34,208 nucleotides of DNA from Oscillospiraceae bacterium (lineage in GTDB: Bacteria > Bacillota > Clostridia > Oscillospirales > Ruminococcaceae), in NCBI GenBank assembly GCA_017462785.1, contig JAFTQJ010000018.1, positions 1 to 34,208 of the forward strand, written 5' to 3'. Positions 31,042-34,208 of this stretch are shown here, piece by piece. The position numbers were made by a program, and so were the translations under genes. The first letter of the stretch is position 1. Every line of letters begins with the position of its first letter. The notes below the pieces were generated by a model. It saw nothing but the letters and a program-made list of their open reading frames with translations. It was not told the DNA's origin and made no database searches.

Positions 31042-32295
31042 TTACTGCTTCTCCCAGCCCTCTCTGATCCTCTCAGCCTCTGCCTGCACCATCACTGCCA
31101 CCGTTTCCTCCGGTGCAAAGAGGGAAGCATAGCTGTAAAACGCCGTACCGCTGACCTGCTCCAGCGATGCACAGAATGCCTCCTGTGCCGAAAGCACCTC
31201 CGGATCCGTGCACCACTCCTGTGCACCGGCACCTGCCCACTGATCCGTCAGCCCGATCTTGTACGGGGCAAGCCCGATGATGAGCTTTGCCGCCGATGCC
31301 GTTTCTGCCCAGAGCCGAGCCGTTTCCGCAAAGGGACAGGTGCTGTTGGCAAATCCATAGTAGATCTGCGGCACGATGTAGTCACAGAAGCCCTCCTCGC
31401 TGCACCAGCGTTCCGTGTCCGCATAGAGCTTGTCATGATTCGTCCCCATGTTCCCCTGCGGACTGATGCCGAACAGGAGGGCGGAGTCCTTTTCTTTGAC
31501 TGCCCCGTACATTTCACGCACCATTGCACTGCAATTCTCACGCCGCCATTCCCCGAGATCCGCCGCACCGCTTGCCGCAAATGCCGCTGCATCAAAACCG
31601 GCATCCTGCGTTGGGTAGAAAAAATCATCAATGTGCACCCCATCCACGTCATACTGCGTCACGATCTCCGATACGCCCTCTGCGATCAGCTGCCGCACCT
31701 CCGGATACGCCGGATTGAGGTAGTACAGCGAGCCGGACTGTACCAGAAATGTCCCGTTCTTCTCCCCGTCCCGATACCATTCTCCCAGCACACCGGCATC
31801 CTCCCGTGCAAGCCTGTCCGCAGAAGCCGTCCGCATCGGGTTGATCCATGCATGGATCGAAAGCTCCCTTGCATGTGCCTCCTCCGTCATAATGGCAAGG
31901 GGATCATAGTCCCCGTCCAGATAGCTGCCGGCAGGGAAGAGGTCGGAATGGTAATAGGCATCCCCGTATGCCCGTACATGCACATAGACTGTATTGATGC
32001 CGAATTCTGCACATTTCCCGAATCCCTCCCGAACCGCATTCCGGAATTCTGCTTCGGTCTTTCCCGTCATCCAGTCCCCGTACTGCATGACGGGGATCCA
32101 GACCGCATGCACCCTTTCGTAATTCAGCACCCTGTCCTCGCTTTCCTGTACAGCGTCCTTTTTGGGCAGTTCTGCATCCAGATACAAATGAGCTGCCTCC
32201 TGTATGTAATATTTCGGCTCCGGCACACTCTCCTCCGTACCGCATCCGCAGAGCAGAACCAAGGCTGCCGCCAGACATGTGAAGATCCGCTTCAT
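31042..32295 (-). CDS. GHL10 (DUF187) family lipoprotein, predicted glycoside hydrolase
   Basis: 417 residues. MKRIFTCLAAALVLLCGC is a lipoprotein signal with acylated Cys at 18. The body is a glycosyl-hydrolase-like 10 TIM barrel: VHAVWIPVMQYGDWM, FGINTVYVHVRAYGDAYYHSDLFP, LSIHAWINPMRTA, YLNPAYPEVRQLIAEGVSEIV, the Asp-rich strand VDGVHIDDFFYP, LFGISPQGNMGTNHDKLYAD and DYIVPQIYYGF. Homologues such as DigH of E. coli act on denuded peptidoglycan glycan strands, so a cell-wall role is likely. AGGAGG lies seven bases before ATG 32295; the frame is open further upstream but without a ribosome binding site. It is divergent from the VanY-type gene, another wall enzyme. Confidence 0.88.
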   Translation of the reverse strand: MKRIFTCLAAALVLLCGCGTEESVPEPKYYIQEAAHLYLDAELPKKDAVQESEDRVLNYERVHAVWIPVMQYGDWMTGKTEAEFRNAVREGFGKCAEFGINTVYVHVRAYGDAYYHSDLFPAGSYLDGDYDPLAIMTEEAHARELSIHAWINPMRTASADRLAREDAGVLGEWYRDGEKNGTFLVQSGSLYYLNPAYPEVRQLIAEGVSEIVTQYDVDGVHIDDFFYPTQDAGFDAAAFAASGAADLGEWRRENCSAMVREMYGAVKEKDSALLFGISPQGNMGTNHDKLYADTERWCSEEGFCDYIVPQIYYGFANSTCPFAETARLWAETASAAKLIIGLAPYKIGLTDQWAGAGAQEWCTDPEVLSAQEAFCASLEQVSGTAFYSYASLFAPEETVAVMVQAEAERIREGWEKQ

Positions 32296-32417
32296 GGACA
32301 GCCCTCCTTTCTCCTGCATTCTATGCAGAGAACGGCAGGAAAATGCAGTGCTCTTTCCGCATTTGTGTGATAAAACGTGGAAAATCGAAAAAAAGACTTC
32401 CCTTTTTGATTCTTTTG

Positions 32418-32426
32418 TGGTATAAT
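32418..32426 (+). promoter_or_regulatory. Extended -10 promoter of the carboxypeptidase gene
   Basis: TGGTATAAT fits the extended -10 form; the -35 region (TTCCCT, 32398-32403) is weak. The ATG lies 46 bases downstream. Confidence 0.6.
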
Positions 32427-32471
32427 AGAGGTGTATCTGTAAATTCCAACAAAGAAACGGAGTGAATTCCC

Positions 32472-33563
32472 ATGGGAAAAACGCAGAAAAAGAAAACAAT
32501 GACCCCCACACAGAAGCGGGTGCTGGATGTGATCCTTTCCGCAGCATTGGTCGGTGCGGTCGGTTTCGGCTTTTATCATGTGGCAAGCGGCAGCAGTGCC
32601 ATTGACCAGACAACTACATATACTCCCACAGCCGATGAAACACAGCCCACGGAGGAAACGACCGAGGAAGCAAAGATCATTTACCAGAATGAAGAATACA
32701 TGAATCTCGAAGTTTACAACGGTCCCCTCATGCTTGTCAACAATCATGAGCCGTTCCGTGGCTCCGAGGATGATCTTGTCAGCCTGTACGAAGTCAAGCT
32801 CGGTGCCGACAGCCACAGCTTTTCCGTCCGTGATGCGGAGCTGTATGTGCGTCAGGTCGCAGCTGATTACCTGATTGAAATGTTCGATGATTTCTTTGAG
32901 GAAACCTATGACGACAATCTCCTTGTCATCAGCGGTCACCGTTCCAAGGAAAGACAGCAGGAGCTGTACGAGGAGGATCTCGAACAGACCGGAGAGGACG
33001 ATTCCGAGCGTGTTGCAAAGGCTGGCTACAGCGAGCATCAGACCGGCTATTGTGTGGATCTTACCCTCCTCGGTGATGAGGAATATGACGGCACCGGCAT
33101 TTATTCATGGATCGACGAGCATTGCTACGAATACGGCTTCATTCTCCGCTATCCGGAGTCCAAGACCGTGATCACGGAGATCCAGTACGAGCCGTGGCAT
33201 TACCGCTATGTCGGACAGCCCCACGCCTACTATATGACCAGCGGCAGACTCTGTCTGGAAGAATACATCGAAATACTCCGAGAGTACCCCTATGACGGCG
33301 AGCACCTCACCATCACCAACTATGACGGCAAGGTCTATGAGGTGTACTATGTGCCCGCTTCCTCCGATTTTGCAAGCACGATGGTTCCCGTCCCCGGACA
33401 GCTCAGTCACAGCGTTTCCGGCAATAATTCCGACGGCTTCATTGTGACCGTTGATACCGGAGAAACCGCAGATCCGCCCGTGATCTCCACCAATACTGCA
33501 AGCACCGAGGATACCGCCGCATCCACAGAAGCATCCGACTCCGACGAGGGGGAGGAAGAGTAA
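32472..33563 (+). CDS. D-alanyl-D-alanine carboxypeptidase, VanY/M15B family
   Basis: 363 residues. A basic N-terminus and one membrane segment (VLDVILSAALVGAVGFGFYHVA, about 17-38) anchor it. A Thr/Glu-rich spacer leads to the M15B domain at about 100-265 with its metal and catalytic motifs: ISGHRSKERQQELY, the His and Asp of SEHQTGYCVDLT, and EPWHYRYVG. The family trims the last D-Ala from peptidoglycan stem peptides. The C-terminal 100 residues include a small beta region (LTITNYDGKVYEVYYVPAS) and an acidic Ser/Thr tail. GGAG lies shortly before ATG 32472. A link to vancomycin resistance is not implied; no vanHAX genes are seen. Confidence 0.92.
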   Translation: MGKTQKKKTMTPTQKRVLDVILSAALVGAVGFGFYHVASGSSAIDQTTTYTPTADETQPTEETTEEAKIIYQNEEYMNLEVYNGPLMLVNNHEPFRGSEDDLVSLYEVKLGADSHSFSVRDAELYVRQVAADYLIEMFDDFFEETYDDNLLVISGHRSKERQQELYEEDLEQTGEDDSERVAKAGYSEHQTGYCVDLTLLGDEEYDGTGIYSWIDEHCYEYGFILRYPESKTVITEIQYEPWHYRYVGQPHAYYMTSGRLCLEEYIEILREYPYDGEHLTITNYDGKVYEVYYVPASSDFASTMVPVPGQLSHSVSGNNSDGFIVTVDTGETADPPVISTNTASTEDTAASTEASDSDEGEEE

Positions 33564-33638
33564 TCATTCAGAGAATCGTCATAATGCACAAAACCGATAC
33601 CTGCTTTGTAACGCAGATGTACAAATCAGGAAAATATC

Positions 33639-33667
33639 TTGCTATTTTTTCAAGAATGTGCTATAAT
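33639..33667 (+). promoter_or_regulatory. Promoter of the zinc-ribbon gene
   Basis: TTGCTA (33639-33644), a 17-base spacer and TATAAT (33662-33667). A CCGGC/GCCGG hairpin (33717-33731) lies in the leader about 35 bases before the start. Confidence 0.7.
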
Positions 33668-33765
33668 GGATATGATGATGTAAGCACATGTAATTGGGAA
33701 ATAGAACGAGGGATTTCCGGCGGTCTGCCGGAGTTCTTTCAAAGATAGAAAGTCGGTGATGACGT

Positions 33766-34208
33766 TTGATTTGTCCGAAGTGCGGAGAAAACAACGATAG
33801 TAAATTCACATTCTGTGTCAAGTGCGGCACGCCCCTGAAGGGTGCACCCAAGACCGCACGGCAGGCGGCTCCCAAGCCCGCTGCACCGCAGCAGAAGCCG
33901 GCACCTGCAAAGCCGCAGAATCCGCAGGGGACAGCCCAGCCCCAGCAGATGCAGAGGAGCACCATGCCCCAGAATCCGCAGATGATGCAAAACCCTGCAC
34001 AGCCGCAGATGGGCGTGATGCCCCAGAATCCGCAGATGATGCAAAATCCTGCACAGCCGCAGATGGGCATGATGCCCCAGAATCCGCAGATGGTGCAAAA
34101 CCCTGCACAGCCGCAGATGGGCGTGATGCCCCAGAATCCGCAGATGATGCAGAATCCTGCACAGCCGCAGATGGGCGTGATGCCCCAGAATCCGCAGATG
34201 ATGCAGAA
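33766..34208 (+). CDS. Zinc-ribbon protein with Met/Pro/Gln tandem repeats (3' truncated, TTG start)
   Basis: Only a TTG is available as start in this frame: TTG at 33766, five bases after GGTGAT, which matches the 16S rRNA tail; an in-frame TGA precedes it at 33760. Translation begins MICPKCGENNDSKFTFCVKCG, a four-cysteine zinc ribbon (C3, C6, C17, C20) of the type found at the start of many Firmicutes membrane and regulatory proteins. A Pro/Ala/Gln/Lys region follows, then repeats MPQNPQMMQNPAQPQMGV to the window edge. The rest of the protein, often membrane segments in such families, is outside the window. Confidence 0.75.
   Translation, partial: MICPKCGENNDSKFTFCVKCGTPLKGAPKTARQAAPKPAAPQQKPAPAKPQNPQGTAQPQQMQRSTMPQNPQMMQNPAQPQMGVMPQNPQMMQNPAQPQMGMMPQNPQMVQNPAQPQMGVMPQNPQMMQNPAQPQMGVMPQNPQMMQ
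33964..34208 (+). repeat. 54-bp tandem repeat in the zinc-ribbon gene
   Basis: Units begin at 33964, 34018, 34072, 34126 and 34180 and are nearly identical in DNA, each coding 18 residues. The array continues past the end of the window. High DNA identity implies recent expansion or homogenisation. Confidence 0.95.

Noticed and set aside
32472-33563. Vancomycin resistance locus
   Set aside because: Only a lone VanY-type carboxypeptidase is present; no ligase, dehydrogenase or VanX-type gene and no adjacent two-component system.
1-34208. tRNA, rRNA or integrase-associated attachment site
   Set aside because: None seen on either strand, so no evidence that the restriction genes form an integrated island.

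Overview
The window looks like a chromosomal segment of a cellulosome-producing Ruminococcus. Four observations support this: a scaffoldin with cohesins, a Thr/Ser/Glu linker and an X-dockerin end; five further dockerin-bearing secreted proteins; moderate G+C (roughly 50-55% by eye); and Firmicutes-type AGGAGG ribosome binding sites with TTGACA/TATAAT promoters. A R. flavefaciens/R. champanellensis-type organism fits best, but the species is inferred. No rRNA, tRNA, CRISPR array, transposase or phage gene was seen.

Layout. 1-1705: 3' end of a scaffoldin. 1825-5803 (-): shikimate operon aroB-aroA-aroC-DUF4364 behind a strong promoter. 6226-10700 (+): a HhaI-like restriction-modification pair followed, with ATGA stop/start overlap, by an 853-residue protein joining a TetM-like ribosomal GTPase to a YacP/Rae1-type NYN nuclease domain. 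10740-13137 (-): a leucine-rich-repeat dockerin protein and an orphan solute-binding lipoprotein. 13348-16100 (+): an ECF sigma factor coupled to a membrane protein with four repeated extracytoplasmic units. 16401-20783 (+): a DUF4874/DUF4832 dockerin protein and a CBM22-GH10-dockerin xylanase. 20845-23904 (-): a CE12-CBM13-dockerin-CBM35-CE12 esterase interrupted by one in-frame TAG. 24201-27475 (+): a 31-codon ORF, then a VTC / DUF4956 / Cthe_2159-like lipoprotein operon. 27600-28080: an AT-rich, gene-free stretch with a strong candidate structured RNA. 28162-32295 (-): a large BspA-type LRR dockerin protein and a GHL10 lipoprotein. 32472-33563 (+): a VanY-type D,D-carboxypeptidase. 33766-end (+): a zinc-ribbon protein entering a 54-bp tandem repeat.

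How the genes fit together. The scaffoldin and the dockerin proteins would act outside the cell on plant wall polysaccharide (xylan backbone, acetyl groups). The ECF sigma/anti-sigma-like pair lies among them and could sense an external signal. The VTC operon and the GHL10 and VanY proteins act at the envelope. The restriction system has left a plausible genomic trace: I found only one GCGC tetranucleotide in the 34 kb.

Best candidates for something new: (1) the GTPase-NYN fusion coupled to the restriction-modification genes, which predicts a GTPase-delivered nuclease acting at the ribosomal A site; (2) the structured RNA at 27780-28079; (3) the TAG inside the double-CE12 esterase in a window where no other gene ends in TAG; (4) the multi-element leader of the restriction operon.
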